NCBI RefSeq assembly: GCF_011421595.1
Contig: NZ_WTLH01000003.1
Coordinates: 17,441 to 81,440 of the forward strand
Length of the DNA stretch: 64,000 nt
Direction of reading: 5' to 3'
Source of the DNA: Streptomyces sp. YIM 98790
GTDB taxonomy: Bacteria; Actinomycetota; Actinomycetes; Streptomycetales; Streptomycetaceae
Below are positions 43,685 to 53,304 of the stretch, one piece after another. The first letter of the stretch is position 1. The number at the start of each line of letters is the position of its first letter. Below the pieces are notes generated by a model, which was not told the origin of the DNA, searched no databases, and worked only from the letters and a program-made list of their open reading frames with translations. Position numbers and translations under genes: made by a program.

Positions 43685-45355
43685 TCAGACGGCGGTGCGG
43701 GTGACGGCGGCCTCCTCGCCGGGGGCGGCGGTGTCCTCCCCGTCGCCCTGCCCGGTCCCGGAGGTCTCCCCCTCCTCCCCGGCGGGGTCGTCCTGGCCGC
43801 CGTCCGCCCCGTCCGCCCCGTCCTCGGGGCCGCAGTCCTCGGACGGGTCGGGCTCGCCCTCCTCGCCCTCTTCTCCCTCGCCCTCTTCTTGCTCTGCGTC
43901 TTCGTCCTTGTCGTCGCCGCTCTCGCCGCCGGCCGGGGCGCCGGGCTCCGGGTCGGTGGGTTCGGGCTGCTCGGGGGCGGGGTCGGCCGGCTCCGGCTCC
44001 TCGGGGGCGGGCTCGGTGGGCCCGGGCTCGCCGGGCTCCGGCTCCTCGGGCCCGGGATCGGCGGGGCACTCGCCGGGGCCTCCCGGGCCGGGAGCGTCCG
44101 GGTCGGTCCCGTCCGGGTCCTCGGGATTCACCGGGTCCTCGGGATTCACCGGGTCCTCGGGGCCCGCCGGGTCCTCGGGATTCACCGGCTCCTCCGGGTC
44201 CTTCGGTTCGGCCGGTCCGGCCGGGTCCTCCGGGTCGGCCGGCGGCAGCCCCGGGTCCGGCTCGGGCTCCGGCCCGGGCCGTTCTCCGGTGCTCGGTGCG
44301 GGCTCCGGCTCCGGCTCGGTCTGCGTGCCGCCGCCAGGCCGGGGCTTCGGCTTGCTGCCGGATGTGCCGGAGCCGCCGGGCTTCTTGGCGGCGGAGCCGG
44401 TCTTCTTGCCGCCGCTTCCGCCGCTGCCCTTGCCGCCGGTGCTCCCGTTGCCGGAAGCGGGGACGGAGCTGCCCGGGCCGGGGCTGGCGGGCAGCGCGCC
44501 GGTGCCGTCCGGCACCTCGTGACCGCCCTTGCGGTAGTAGTAGTCCAGCCAGGACAGCACGGTGTTCACATAGTGGCGCGAGTAGTTGTAGCTGAGGATG
44601 GCCCGGTCCAGGTCGCCCGCGTCGGACAGGTCCCGGTTGTTCGCGCACAGGTAGCGCCCGGCGGCCAGAGCGGCGTCGTAGACGTTGTTGGGGTCCTTGA
44701 ACCCGTCGCCGTTGCCGTCGGCTCCCCAGCCTGCCCAGGTGGAGGGGATGAACTGCATGGGGCCCACCGCCCGGTCGTAGACCGTGTCGGCGTCCCAGAG
44801 CCCGCCGTCGGTGTCGCCGATGTGGGCGAAGCCGTTGCCGTTGAGCACCGGGCCCAGGATGGCCGGGGTGGCGGTTCCCGCCCCGTCCACCGAGCCGCCG
44901 CGGGCGTGGCCGGACTCCACCTTGCCGATGGCGGCGAGGAGTTCCCAGTCCAGATGGCACTGGGCGCGGGTCTCGGCCAGGACGGCCTCCGCCTTGCGGT
45001 AGGCGTCCAGCACCGTGGCCGGGATACCCGCTTCGGCCGGGCCGGTCACCACCGGGCCGGAGTCCGCGTCCGCCGCGGGGTCGTTCCCCGCCGCGTCGTC
45101 CTCCTGGTGCTGCCGCTCCTCCTCCGCCGGGTCCTCCTCGTCCGGCGGAAGGTCGGTGTGGTAGGGGCGCTCGAATATCTCCTGCGCCGCCTCCTCGCCC
45201 GGCGGTTCCTCCGCCTCACGCAGGGAACCGCTCAGTTCCTCCGCGAGATCCCCCGCCTGAGAGGTGGTCAGTGCCGCCATGGCTGCGGCGGCCACCGCCG
45301 AACCGGAAATGCCCCTGCGGATGCCCCGCATGCCCCGGATGCCTCGCCGTGCCAC
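43685..45355 (-). CDS. Exported lytic transglycosylase with long Pro-Glu repeat tail
   Basis: 556 residues. A basic N-terminus and short hydrophobic segment (ISGSAVAAAAMAAL) indicate export. An acidic linker precedes the soluble lytic transglycosylase domain (about 108-275): the catalytic Glu is in GKVESGHARG, with VGPMQFIPSTW and the closing SYNYSRHYVNTVLSW. This cleaves peptidoglycan glycan strands, releasing anhydro-muropeptides. From about 285 the protein is low complexity: a Gly/Ser/Lys stretch, then about 230 residues of Pro, Glu and Asp including tandem VNPEDP units, likely wall-spanning or spacer. The start is GTG with GGAGGAAAC upstream. hrpB converges on it with 57 GC-rich bases between. 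Confidence 0.88.
   Translation of the reverse strand: MARRGIRGMRGIRRGISGSAVAAAAMAALTTSQAGDLAEELSGSLREAEEPPGEEAAQEIFERPYHTDLPPDEEDPAEEERQHQEDDAAGNDPAADADSGPVVTGPAEAGIPATVLDAYRKAEAVLAETRAQCHLDWELLAAIGKVESGHARGGSVDGAGTATPAILGPVLNGNGFAHIGDTDGGLWDADTVYDRAVGPMQFIPSTWAGWGADGNGDGFKDPNNVYDAALAAGRYLCANNRDLSDAGDLDRAILSYNYSRHYVNTVLSWLDYYYRKGGHEVPDGTGALPASPGPGSSVPASGNGSTGGKGSGGSGGKKTGSAAKKPGGSGTSGSKPKPRPGGGTQTEPEPEPAPSTGERPGPEPEPDPGLPPADPEDPAGPAEPKDPEEPVNPEDPAGPEDPVNPEDPVNPEDPDGTDPDAPGPGGPGECPADPGPEEPEPGEPGPTEPAPEEPEPADPAPEQPEPTDPEPGAPAGGESGDDKDEDAEQEEGEGEEGEEGEPDPSEDCGPEDGADGADGGQDDPAGEEGETSGTGQGDGEDTAAPGEEAAVTRTAV
44115..44186 (-). repeat. 18-bp tandem repeat encoding VNPEDP
   Basis: Units of GGGTCCTCGGGATTCACC begin at 44115, 44133, 44151 (variant) and 44169 on the plus strand, each encoding a hexapeptide (VNPEDP or AGPEDP) in the transglycosylase tail. 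Unit length divisible by three allows expansion or loss without frameshift. Confidence 0.85.
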
Positions 45356-45522
45356 CCTGTTTCCTCCGTCATGCTGCCGAGCTGGGCCCGAACCGGCCGG
45401 AAAATCCGATCGTTTCCGACGGCTCGGACGACACTACGGCACCACGCGGTTCCGGACCAGGACAGGCCGCACAGGTGTCGTGACCGAGGGGCGAACGTCC
45501 GGTGAGCACACGGCCCGGCGCA

Positions 45523-48276
45523 TCAGTGCGCGGCCTCCTCCCAGTTGGGCCCGGAGCCCACGGACACGGCCAGCGGGGCGCGCAGTTCGACCGCCCCGGC
45601 CATCTCCCGCCGCACCAGCTCCTCCACGGTCTGCCGCTCGCCGGGCGCCACCTCCAGCACGACTTCGTCGTGGACCTGGAGCAGCATCCGGCTGCGCAGG
45701 CTCTCCTTGCGCAGGGCCTCGTCCACCCGCAGCATGGCGATCTTCACGATGTCGGCCGCGGTGCCCTGGATCGGGGCGTTGAGCGCCATCCGCTCGGCCA
45801 TCTCCCGCCGCTGCCGGTTGGAGCTGTTGAGGTCCGGCAGGTAGCGGCGGCGGCCGAGCATGGTCTCGGTGTACCCGGTGACACGGGCCTCGGTCACCAC
45901 GCGCTGGAGGTAGTCCCGCACGCCGCCGAACCGCTCGAAGTAGGTGTCCATCAGGCCGCGGGCCTCCTCGGGAGTGATGGACAGCTGCTGCGAGAGGCCG
46001 AAGGCGGACAGGCCGTAGGCAAGGCCGTAGCTCATGGCCTTGATCTTGCGCCGCATCTCCGGGTCCACCTGCTCCCGGGCGACGCCGAAGACCTGGGAGG
46101 CGACCGTGTCGTGCAGGTCCTCGCCGGAGGTGAACGCCTCGATCAGGCCCTCGTCCTGGGACAGATGGGCCATCACGCGCAGCTCGATCTGGCTGTAGTC
46201 CGCGGTCAGCAGCGCCTCGTACCCCTCCCCCACCACGAAGGCGCGGCGGATGGCGCGGCCCTCGTCGGTGCGGACCGGGACGTTCTGCAGGTTGGGGTCG
46301 GTGGAGGCGAGCCGGCCGGTGGCGGCCACGGTCTGCTGGAAGGTGGTGTGGATGCGCCCGCCCGGGGCGACCGTCTTGATCAGGCCCTCCACCGTGGAAC
46401 GCAGCCGGGCCTGCTCACGGTGGCGGAGCATCAGCACCGGCAGCTCGTGCTCGGTCTGCGTGGCCAGCCAGGCCAGGGCGTCGGCGTCCGTGGTGTAGCC
46501 GGTCTTGGTCTTCTTGGTCCTGGGCAGGGCCAGCTCGCCGAACAGCACCTCCTGGAGCTGCTTGGGGGAGCCGAGGTTGAACTCGTGCCCCACCGAGGCG
46601 TGCGCCTCTTGCACGGCCTGCTGCACGGCGGCGGCGAACTGCTGCTCCAGCCGCTCCAGCCAGGGCCGGTCGGCGGCGATGCCGGCCCGCTCCATCCGGG
46701 CCAGCAGCCCGGACACCGGCAGCTCCACCTCGTACAGCAGATCACGGGCGCCGACGTCGGCCAGCCGCTCCTGGAGCACCTCGCCCAGGTCCAGCACGGT
46801 ACGGGCCTGGCGCATCAGGGCGTCCGCCCCGGCGGTCTCGTCCACTCCCAGGGCGAGCTGGCCGCTGCCGGTGTCGGCGGCCGGGGCCAGCTCCCGGCCC
46901 AGGAACTCCAGGCTCAGCTCCTCCAGGGCGAAGCTGCGGCGGCCCGGCTGCACCAGATAGGCGGCCAGCGCGGTGTCCATGGTGATGCCCTCGACGCTCC
47001 AGCCGTACTCGCCGAAGACCCGGTGCACCTGCTTGGCGATGTGCAGCGCCTTGGGCCGGGACGGATCGGCCGCCCACGCGCCGAAGGCCCGCCTGTCCTC
47101 CGCGCCCGTCCGGGACGGTTCGAACCAGACGGCCGGGCCGTCCGCGGAGGCGAGGGCGACTGCGTGGACCGTGCCGGAGCCCAGCCGCCATTCGTCGGCC
47201 GTGACCATGCCCAGCGGGCCGGCCGCCTCCGGCCCGGCCAGCCAGGCGGCCAGCTCGCCCGGCTGCTCCAGCATCCGGCCGTCCACCGCCACCCCGCCGG
47301 CCGGCTCCGCCGCGGCACCGCTCTCCGCGGCACCCGGGTCCACCGCGAACAGCCGCTCGCGCAGATTGGGGTTGCGGAACTCCAGGGTGTCCAGCAGGAC
47401 CGTCAGCGCCTCACGGTCGTAGGGCTCCCGGGCCAGGTCGGCCGGGCCGGACGGCAGCTCCACGTCCCGCACCAGCTCGGTCAGCTCCCGGTTGAGCCGC
47501 ACCGCCTCCAGCCGGGCGCGGAGATTCTCCCCCGCCTTGCCCTTGACCTCTCCGGACCGGTCCAGCAGGGCCTGGAGCGAACCGAACTGGGTGAGCCACT
47601 TGGCGGCCGTCTTCTCCCCCACGCCCGGGATGCCGGGCAGGTTGTCCGACGGATCACCGCGCAGGGCGGCGAAATCCGGATACCGCTCGGGCGGCAGCCC
47701 GTACTTCTCCGTCACCCGCTCGGGGGTGAAACGGGTCAGCTCCGAGACCCCCTTGGTGGGATAGAGCACCGTGATCCGGTCGCTGACCAGCTGGAGGGCA
47801 TCCCGGTCGCCCGTCACGATCAGCACCTCGAAACCCTGGCCGGCCGCGCGCGAGGCCAGGGTGGCGATGACGTCGTCCGCCTCGAAGCCCTCGACGGCGA
47901 ACCGCGGCACCCGCATGGTGTCCAGCAGCTCACCGATCAGCTCCACCTGGCCGCGGAACTCGTCCGGCGTGGCGGAACGGGTGGCCTTGTACTCGTCGAA
48001 CCGCTCCGAGCGCCACGTCTTGCGGGAGACGTCGAAGGCGACCGCCAGATGCGTCGGCTCCTCGTCACGCAGGGTGTTGGCCAGCATGGAGGTGAAGCCG
48101 TAGATGGCGTTGGTGGGCTGCCCCACGGCGGTGGTGAAGTTCTCCGCGGGCAGCGCGAAGAACGCCCGGTACGCCAGGGAGTGCCCGTCCAGCAGCATCA
48201 GACGGGGCGGCTTCCCCGGTGCCTCGGGTGCCTGCGGTGCGGTCTCGGGTGCGGTCGTGCGCGCGTTCTCAGCCAC
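45523..48276 (-). CDS. polA: DNA polymerase I
   Basis: Repairs DNA and replaces RNA primers. 917 residues from GTG 48276, which has GGGAGG nine bases upstream; an in-frame ATG at 48285 sits directly on that site and is less likely. Domains: 5'-3' flap nuclease (about 20-310, LMLLDGHSLAYRAFFALPA); a 3'-5' exonuclease-like domain (330-530) in which the D-x-E pair is not visible (MVTADEWRLG), so proofreading is probably lost as in other actinobacteria; and the polymerase (540-917) with motif A DYSQIELRVMAHLSQDE, motif B (RRKIKAMSYGLAYG) and motif C QVHDEV. The 167-base region to the transglycosylase gene shows only weak stems (ACGACAC with GTGTCGT). Confidence 0.96.
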   Translation of the reverse strand: MAENARTTAPETAPQAPEAPGKPPRLMLLDGHSLAYRAFFALPAENFTTAVGQPTNAIYGFTSMLANTLRDEEPTHLAVAFDVSRKTWRSERFDEYKATRSATPDEFRGQVELIGELLDTMRVPRFAVEGFEADDVIATLASRAAGQGFEVLIVTGDRDALQLVSDRITVLYPTKGVSELTRFTPERVTEKYGLPPERYPDFAALRGDPSDNLPGIPGVGEKTAAKWLTQFGSLQALLDRSGEVKGKAGENLRARLEAVRLNRELTELVRDVELPSGPADLAREPYDREALTVLLDTLEFRNPNLRERLFAVDPGAAESGAAAEPAGGVAVDGRMLEQPGELAAWLAGPEAAGPLGMVTADEWRLGSGTVHAVALASADGPAVWFEPSRTGAEDRRAFGAWAADPSRPKALHIAKQVHRVFGEYGWSVEGITMDTALAAYLVQPGRRSFALEELSLEFLGRELAPAADTGSGQLALGVDETAGADALMRQARTVLDLGEVLQERLADVGARDLLYEVELPVSGLLARMERAGIAADRPWLERLEQQFAAAVQQAVQEAHASVGHEFNLGSPKQLQEVLFGELALPRTKKTKTGYTTDADALAWLATQTEHELPVLMLRHREQARLRSTVEGLIKTVAPGGRIHTTFQQTVAATGRLASTDPNLQNVPVRTDEGRAIRRAFVVGEGYEALLTADYSQIELRVMAHLSQDEGLIEAFTSGEDLHDTVASQVFGVAREQVDPEMRRKIKAMSYGLAYGLSAFGLSQQLSITPEEARGLMDTYFERFGGVRDYLQRVVTEARVTGYTETMLGRRRYLPDLNSSNRQRREMAERMALNAPIQGTAADIVKIAMLRVDEALRKESLRSRMLLQVHDEVVLEVAPGERQTVEELVRREMAGAVELRAPLAVSVGSGPNWEEAAH

Positions 48277-48338
48277 GCAAGGCATCCTCCCACGGACCAC
48301 TGACAGCCCCGCCGCGGCGCATCCCGGCCCGCACCGCC

Positions 48339-48378
48339 GCCGCCCGGCCGCACCCCCCGCCGCCCGGCCGCACCCCCG
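48339..48378. repeat. 20-bp perfect tandem duplication upstream of polA
   Basis: The 20-base unit GCCGCCCGGCCGCACCCCCC-like at 48339-48358 is repeated at 48359-48378 (period 20, last base variable). It lies in the 241-base divergent spacer between polA and the oxidoreductase gene; no promoter was confidently placed in that spacer. Confidence 0.7.
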
Positions 48379-48517
48379 GCGCGGGGCGGCCCCCGGTGCA
48401 CCGCCCGCACGCTCTGCATGCGGCGGGGCCGGTCCCGGCAGGCCCCGCGGCATGCGACCATCGGGCAGTCCGCCCGCAGTCGCCCGCCCCGCCCCGCACG
48501 CGCCGGAAGGAGCACGC

Positions 48518-50815
48518 ATGCCGGCCAAGCCGCCCGCCGAGGACCCGGTCCAGGACGCACCGGAGGTCTCCGCACCCCCCGCATCCGCGGCCGGCCTGCC
48601 GGCCGTCGCCCGCAGCCTGCGCATGGCCCATCGCCAGATGGGCGCCCGGCGCACCGCCCTCACCCTGCTCCACGTCAACCAGCACGACGGCTTCGACTGC
48701 CCCGGCTGCGCCTGGCCCGAGCCGGACCGCCCGCACACCGCCGAGTTCTGCGAGAACGGCGTCAAGGCGGTCGCCGAGGAGGCCACCGTGCGCCGGGCCG
48801 GCCCGGACTTCTTCGCCCGCCACGCACTGGCGGACCTCGCCCGCCGCTCCGGCTACTGGCTGGGCCAGCAGGGCCGGCTCGCCGAGCCGATGTACCTGGC
48901 CGAGGGCGCGACCCACTACCGGCCGGTGTCCTGGGAACGGGCGCTGTCCCTGGTGGCCGCCGAACTGACCGCCCTGGACTCCCCCGACCAGGCCCTGTTC
49001 TACACCTCCGGCCGCACCGGCAACGAGGCCGCCTTCCTCTACCAGCTCTTCGCCCGCTGCTTCGGCACCAACAACCTGCCCGACTGCTCCAACATGTGCC
49101 ACGAGTCCTCCGGCTCCGCCCTGGCCGAAACCCTCGGCGTGGGCAAGGGCAGCGTGCTGCTGGAGGACCTCTACCGGGCCGATCTGATCATCGTCGCCGG
49201 ACAGAACCCGGGCACCAACCACCCCCGGATGCTCACCGCCCTGGAGCGCGCCAAGGCGGCCGGAGCCCGCATCATCACCGTCAACCCGCTCCCCGAGGCC
49301 GGGCTGCGCCGCTTCAACAACCCGCAGACCGCGCGCGGCCTCGCCGGACGCGGCCCCGAGCTGACCGACCTCTTCCTCCAGATCCGCATCGGCGGCGACC
49401 AGGCCCTGTTCCGGATGCTGGGCGCGCTGCTGCTGCGCGCCGCCGAACAGGACGGCCGCACCGACGCCCTCGACCACGACTTCCTCACCCGCCACACCCA
49501 CGGCTTCGAGCAGTACGCCGAGGCCGCCCGGGCCACCGGCTGGGCGGAGACCCTGGCCGCCACCGGCCTGGCCCGGGAGGACATCGAGGCCGCGCTGCGC
49601 ATGGTGCTGGACGCCCGCTCCGTCATCGTCTGCTGGGCCATGGGCCTCACCCAGCACAAGCACTCGGTGCCCACCATCCGCGAGGTGGTCAACTTCCTGC
49701 TGCTGCGCGGCAACGTCGGCCGCCCCGGCGCCGGGGTCTGCCCCGTGCGCGGGCACAGCAACGTGCAGGGCGACCGGACCATGGGCATCACCGAGCGCCC
49801 CGCACCCGCCTTCCTGGACGCCCTGGAGAAGGAATTCGGCTTCGCGCCCCCGCGCGCGCCCGGCCTGGACACCGTCGGCTCCATCCGGGCGCTGCGCGAC
49901 GGCCGGGCCCGGGTGTTCTTCGCGCTCGGCGGCAACTTCGTCTCCGCCGCCCCCGACACCGAGGTCACCGAGGACGCCATGCGCCGCGCCCGGCTGACCG
50001 TGCACGTGTCCACCAAGCTCAACCGCTCCCACGTGGTGCCCGGCGCCCGCGCCCTGATCCTGCCCGCCCTGGGCCGCACCGAGCGCGACGAACGGGACGG
50101 CACCGAGCGGTTCGTCACCGTGGAGGACTCCATGGGCATGGTGCACGCCTCGCGCGGCCGGCTCGCCCCGGCCTCCCCCTCCCTGCTGTCCGAAGTGGAG
50201 ATCGTCTGCCGGCTGGCCCGCCGGGTGCTCGGCCCGGACCACCCGCTGCCCTGGGAGGAGTTCGCCCGCGACTACGCGGCGGTACGGGACCGCATCGCCC
50301 GCGTGGTGCCCGGCTTCGAGGACTTCAACGAGCGGATCACCCGGCCCGGCGGCTTCGCCCTCCCGCACGCCCCGCGCGACGAGCGCCGCTTCCCCACCGC
50401 CACCGGCAAGGCCAACTTCACCGCCGCCCCGGTGGAGCACCCCCGGGTGCCGGAAGGCCGGCTGCTGCTCCAGACCCTCCGCTCGCACGACCAGTTCAAC
50501 ACCACCGTCTACGGGCTGGACGACCGCTACCGGGGCGTGCGGGGCGGCCGCCGGGTGGTGTTCGTGCACCCCGAGGACGCCCGGCGGCTCGGCCTGGCCG
50601 ACGGCTGCTACGCCGACATCAGCAGCGAGTGGGAGGACGGCCGGGAACGCACCGCCCCCGGCTTCCGGGTGATCCACTACCCCACCGCCCGCGGCTGCGC
50701 CGCCGCCTACTACCCCGAGACCAATGTGCTGGTCCCGCTGGACGCCACCGCCGACATCAGCAACACCCCGGCCAGCAAGTCCCTGGTGGTGCGGCTCACA
50801 CCGGCCGCCGGCTGA
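48518..50815 (+). CDS. FdhF/YdeP family molybdopterin oxidoreductase
   Basis: 765 residues; ATG with GGAAGGAG upstream (the open frame before it is not coding-like). Binds a molybdopterin-guanine-dinucleotide cofactor. Family marks: CPGCAWPEPD and EFCENG near the N-terminus, FYTSGRTGNEAAFLYQL, NLPDCSNMCHESSG, GQNPGTNHPRML and the C-terminal beta-barrel domain (LLLQTLRSHDQFNTTVYG). YdeP relatives are called formate dehydrogenase-like, but the true substrate is not established, and no partner electron-transfer subunit lies nearby. No twin-arginine signal is seen, so it is probably cytosolic. It is divergent from polA and is followed after 59 bases by the thioesterase gene, perhaps in one transcript. 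Confidence 0.9.
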   Translation: MPAKPPAEDPVQDAPEVSAPPASAAGLPAVARSLRMAHRQMGARRTALTLLHVNQHDGFDCPGCAWPEPDRPHTAEFCENGVKAVAEEATVRRAGPDFFARHALADLARRSGYWLGQQGRLAEPMYLAEGATHYRPVSWERALSLVAAELTALDSPDQALFYTSGRTGNEAAFLYQLFARCFGTNNLPDCSNMCHESSGSALAETLGVGKGSVLLEDLYRADLIIVAGQNPGTNHPRMLTALERAKAAGARIITVNPLPEAGLRRFNNPQTARGLAGRGPELTDLFLQIRIGGDQALFRMLGALLLRAAEQDGRTDALDHDFLTRHTHGFEQYAEAARATGWAETLAATGLAREDIEAALRMVLDARSVIVCWAMGLTQHKHSVPTIREVVNFLLLRGNVGRPGAGVCPVRGHSNVQGDRTMGITERPAPAFLDALEKEFGFAPPRAPGLDTVGSIRALRDGRARVFFALGGNFVSAAPDTEVTEDAMRRARLTVHVSTKLNRSHVVPGARALILPALGRTERDERDGTERFVTVEDSMGMVHASRGRLAPASPSLLSEVEIVCRLARRVLGPDHPLPWEEFARDYAAVRDRIARVVPGFEDFNERITRPGGFALPHAPRDERRFPTATGKANFTAAPVEHPRVPEGRLLLQTLRSHDQFNTTVYGLDDRYRGVRGGRRVVFVHPEDARRLGLADGCYADISSEWEDGRERTAPGFRVIHYPTARGCAAAYYPETNVLVPLDATADISNTPASKSLVVRLTPAAG

Positions 50816-50874
50816 GCGCTGGCTTAGGCTGCGCACAGATCACGGAACCGCACGAGGCGATCGGAGCCAGACCC

Positions 50875-51420
50875 ATGGGCGAGTACATCCCGCAGGCCGC
50901 ACCGCACACCGGCCCGGACGGCGACGCGGACGGCGGCGGGAACGGCGGCGGGAACGGCGGCGGGGCGCCCGTGTTCCCACAGGAGATCCTGCGGCAGTGG
51001 GCCGGGCTGGGCATCGACCTGCCCGCCCTGTTCTCCGCCGGCGCGCTGGGCAACCGCATGGGCCTGACCGTGCTGGAGGCATCCCCCGACAAGGTCGTCG
51101 GCACCCTGCCGGTCACCGGCAACACCCAGCCCTACGGGCTGCTGCACGGCGGCGCCTCCGCCGTGCTCGCCGAGACCCTGGCCTCGGTCGGCGCCATGCT
51201 GCACGGCGGCCCGCACAAACTGGCCGTCGGCGTGGACCTCAACTGCACCCACCACCGCGCGGTGCGCACCGGCACCGTCACCGGCACCGCCACCCCGGTG
51301 CACGCCGGCCGCACCTCCGCCACCTACGAGGTGGTCATCACCGACGACGACGGGCGGCGGGTCTGCAGCGCCCGCCTGACCTGCGCGCTGCGCGACAACC
51401 CGGAGGTGCCGCGCGCGTAA
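50875..51420 (+). CDS. PaaI-type hotdog-fold thioesterase
   Basis: 181 residues. After a disordered Gly-rich start (GGGNGGGNGGGA, from GGCGGGAAC-type DNA repeats) comes one hotdog domain with GNTQPYGLLHGGASAVLAET, the classic HGG segment whose Asn/His/Glu residues bind acyl-CoA and water. Hydrolyses an acyl-CoA, often an aromatic or medium-chain one; the substrate is not known. The start ATG 50875 has GGAG about eight bases upstream. A thioesterase next to the response regulator, liv and polA cluster is familiar from actinobacterial chromosomes. A strong hairpin separates it from the convergent livF. Confidence 0.88.
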   Translation: MGEYIPQAAPHTGPDGDADGGGNGGGNGGGAPVFPQEILRQWAGLGIDLPALFSAGALGNRMGLTVLEASPDKVVGTLPVTGNTQPYGLLHGGASAVLAETLASVGAMLHGGPHKLAVGVDLNCTHHRAVRTGTVTGTATPVHAGRTSATYEVVITDDDGRRVCSARLTCALRDNPEVPRA

Positions 51421-51447
51421 CGGGCCGCACCCAGGACGGGACGGCCA

Positions 51448-51478
51448 CGGGCCGGGACGCGTCACGCGTCCCGGCCCG
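51448..51478. terminator. Bidirectional terminator between thioesterase and livF
   Basis: Perfect 14-base arms CGGGCCGGGACGCG (51448-51461) and complement (51465-51478) around a TCA loop, between convergent genes. A second GC-rich palindrome follows near 51488-51515. Confidence 0.85.
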
Positions 51479-51514
51479 CCGCATCGGGCGGCCGGCATCC
51501 CGGCGGCCGGCCGC

Positions 51515-52312
51515 TCAGCCGCGCTCGGCCCCGGCCCCCTCCCCGGACGGAAGGTGCTCGGCCTCCACATGCTCGCCCAGATAGGCCGCCCGGATCCGCG
51601 GATCGGACAGCAGCTCCCCGGCCGGCCCCGACATCACCAGCTCCCCGGTCTCCAGCACATAGCCCCGGTTCGCCAGCTGGAGCGCCTGGGTGGCGTTCTG
51701 CTCCACCAGCAGCAGCGTGGTGCCCTGCTCGTTGATCTCCCGAAGGATCTCGAAGATCTGCTGCACGATCAGCGGCGCCAGGCCCATCGACGGCTCGTCC
51801 AGCAGCAGCAGCTCCGGCTTGCCCATCAGCGCCCGCCCGATGGCCAGCATCTGCTGCTCACCGCCGGACAGCGTGCCCGCCACCTGCTTGCGCCGCTCCT
51901 GGAGCCGCGGAAAGAGCGCGAACACCCGCTCCAGGTCCGCCGGATCGGGGCGGCGCAGCCGGTAGGCGCCCATGTTGAGGTTCTCCAGCACGGTCATCCG
52001 GTCGAAGACCCGCCGGCCCTCCGGCACGTGCCCCAGCCCGAACCGCACCAGCTGGTGCGACTTGATGCCGTCGATCCGCTCGCCGTGCAGCAGCACCTCG
52101 CCCGAGCGCGGCGCCAGCATGCCCGACACGGTCTTCAGCGTGGTCGACTTGCCCGCGCCGTTGGCGCCCAGCAGGGCCACCACCTCGCCCGGGTGCACCA
52201 CCAGATCGACGCCCTTCAGCGCCTCGATCGAGCCGTAGGCCACATGCAGGCGGCGCAGCTCCAGCAGCGGCACCCCGGCGGGCTCCTTCTCCAGCGACGG
52301 CTTCGACGTCAT
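51515..52312 (-). CDS. livF: Branched-chain amino-acid type ABC transporter, ATPase LivF
   Basis: 265 residues. One of two cytoplasmic ATPases that drive import with LivG on the LivH/LivM channel. Walker A LLGANGAGKSTT, signature LSGGEQQMLAIGRALM, Walker B LLLLDEPSMGL, then the switch His region LLVEQNATQAL. The length and the typical GLGHVPEGRRVFDRMTV segment fit LivF rather than LivG. The ATG at 52312 overlaps the livG stop (ATGA). Last gene of the livHMGF unit, ending at the terminator at 51448-51478. The ligand class comes from family likeness; some such transporters carry amides, urea or other small polar compounds. Confidence 0.92.
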   Translation of the reverse strand: MTSKPSLEKEPAGVPLLELRRLHVAYGSIEALKGVDLVVHPGEVVALLGANGAGKSTTLKTVSGMLAPRSGEVLLHGERIDGIKSHQLVRFGLGHVPEGRRVFDRMTVLENLNMGAYRLRRPDPADLERVFALFPRLQERRKQVAGTLSGGEQQMLAIGRALMGKPELLLLDEPSMGLAPLIVQQIFEILREINEQGTTLLLVEQNATQALQLANRGYVLETGELVMSGPAGELLSDPRIRAAYLGEHVEAEHLPSGEGAGAERG

Positions 52313-53304
52313 GCCCGCTCCTCGCCCTCGTCGCCCCGGCCGGACTCCGGCCCGGCCCCGGAGCCCCGCTCCGGGTCCCGGTCCTGCTGCTCCCGTGCCT
52401 GCTGCTCCTGCTGCTCCTGCCCGGCCAGCATCTCGGTCACCACCGCGGAGTCCTCCTCCGCCGACGACCCCAGATAGGCCTCGATCACCGCCGGATCGCG
52501 CTGCACCTCGCCCGGCGTGCCCTCGGCGATCTTCCGGCCGAAGTTCAGCACCATCACCCGGTCCGCCACCGACATCACCAGCCGCATGTCGTGCTCGATC
52601 AGCAGCACACTCACCGCCAGCTCCACGTTGATCCGGCGGATCAGCTCCTCCAGATCCCGCTTCTCCGTCGGGTTGGTGCCCGCGGCCGGCTCGTCCAGCA
52701 GCAGCAGCTCCGGCTCGGTGGCCAGTGCCCGGGCGATCTCCAGCCGCCGCTGCTCGCCGTAGCTGAGCGAGGAGGCCAGCTCGTTCAGCCGGTGCCCCAG
52801 CCCCACGAACTGCATCACCTCGTGCGCCCTGCGGTCGCTGTCCCGCTCCGCCCGCCGGGCGTGCGGCAGCCCCAGCATGATCGACACCGGGTCCGTCTTC
52901 TGCCGCGTCTCCACGGCGATCTTGACGTTCTCCAGCGCGGTCAGCGCACCGAACAGCCGGATGTTCTGGAAGGTGCGGGCCACGCCCAGCCGGGACACCC
53001 GGAACGGCTTGCGGCCCCGCAGCTCGAACTCGCCGCCGCGCCGCGGCCGGTACCGGATATGCCCCTCCTGCGGCACATAGGCACCGGTCAGCGAGTTGAA
53101 CAGGGACGTCTTCCCCGCCCCGTTCGGCCCGATCACCGCCAGCACCTCACCCCGGCACATCCGCAGATCCACCCGGTCCAGGGAGGTCAGCCCGCCGAAC
53201 CGCAGAGTCACCCCGGAGACGTCCAGCACATGGCCGTCCGCCGTCGCCGGGCCGGCAGCGCCACCGGGCCCGTCCGCCGCCCGCTTGACCATCTCGGTCG
53301 TCAT
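52309..53304 (-). CDS. livG: Branched-chain amino-acid type ABC transporter, ATPase LivG
   Basis: 331 residues from ATG 53304 (MTTEMVKRAADG); a longer frame to 53748 is a shadow of livM. Walker A GPNGAGKTSLFN, signature LSYGEQRRLEIARAL, Walker B LLLLDEPAAGTNP, switch LLIEHDMRLVM. The LivG-specific tail MVLNFGRKIAEGTPGEV is present, followed by a 60-residue Glu/Gln-rich extension (GQEQQEQQAREQQDRDPE) that LivG proteins normally lack and is probably disordered. Both ends overlap neighbours by four bases (livM before, livF after), so the subunits are translationally coupled. Confidence 0.92.
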   Translation of the reverse strand: MTTEMVKRAADGPGGAAGPATADGHVLDVSGVTLRFGGLTSLDRVDLRMCRGEVLAVIGPNGAGKTSLFNSLTGAYVPQEGHIRYRPRRGGEFELRGRKPFRVSRLGVARTFQNIRLFGALTALENVKIAVETRQKTDPVSIMLGLPHARRAERDSDRRAHEVMQFVGLGHRLNELASSLSYGEQRRLEIARALATEPELLLLDEPAAGTNPTEKRDLEELIRRINVELAVSVLLIEHDMRLVMSVADRVMVLNFGRKIAEGTPGEVQRDPAVIEAYLGSSAEEDSAVVTEMLAGQEQQEQQAREQQDRDPERGSGAGPESGRGDEGEERA

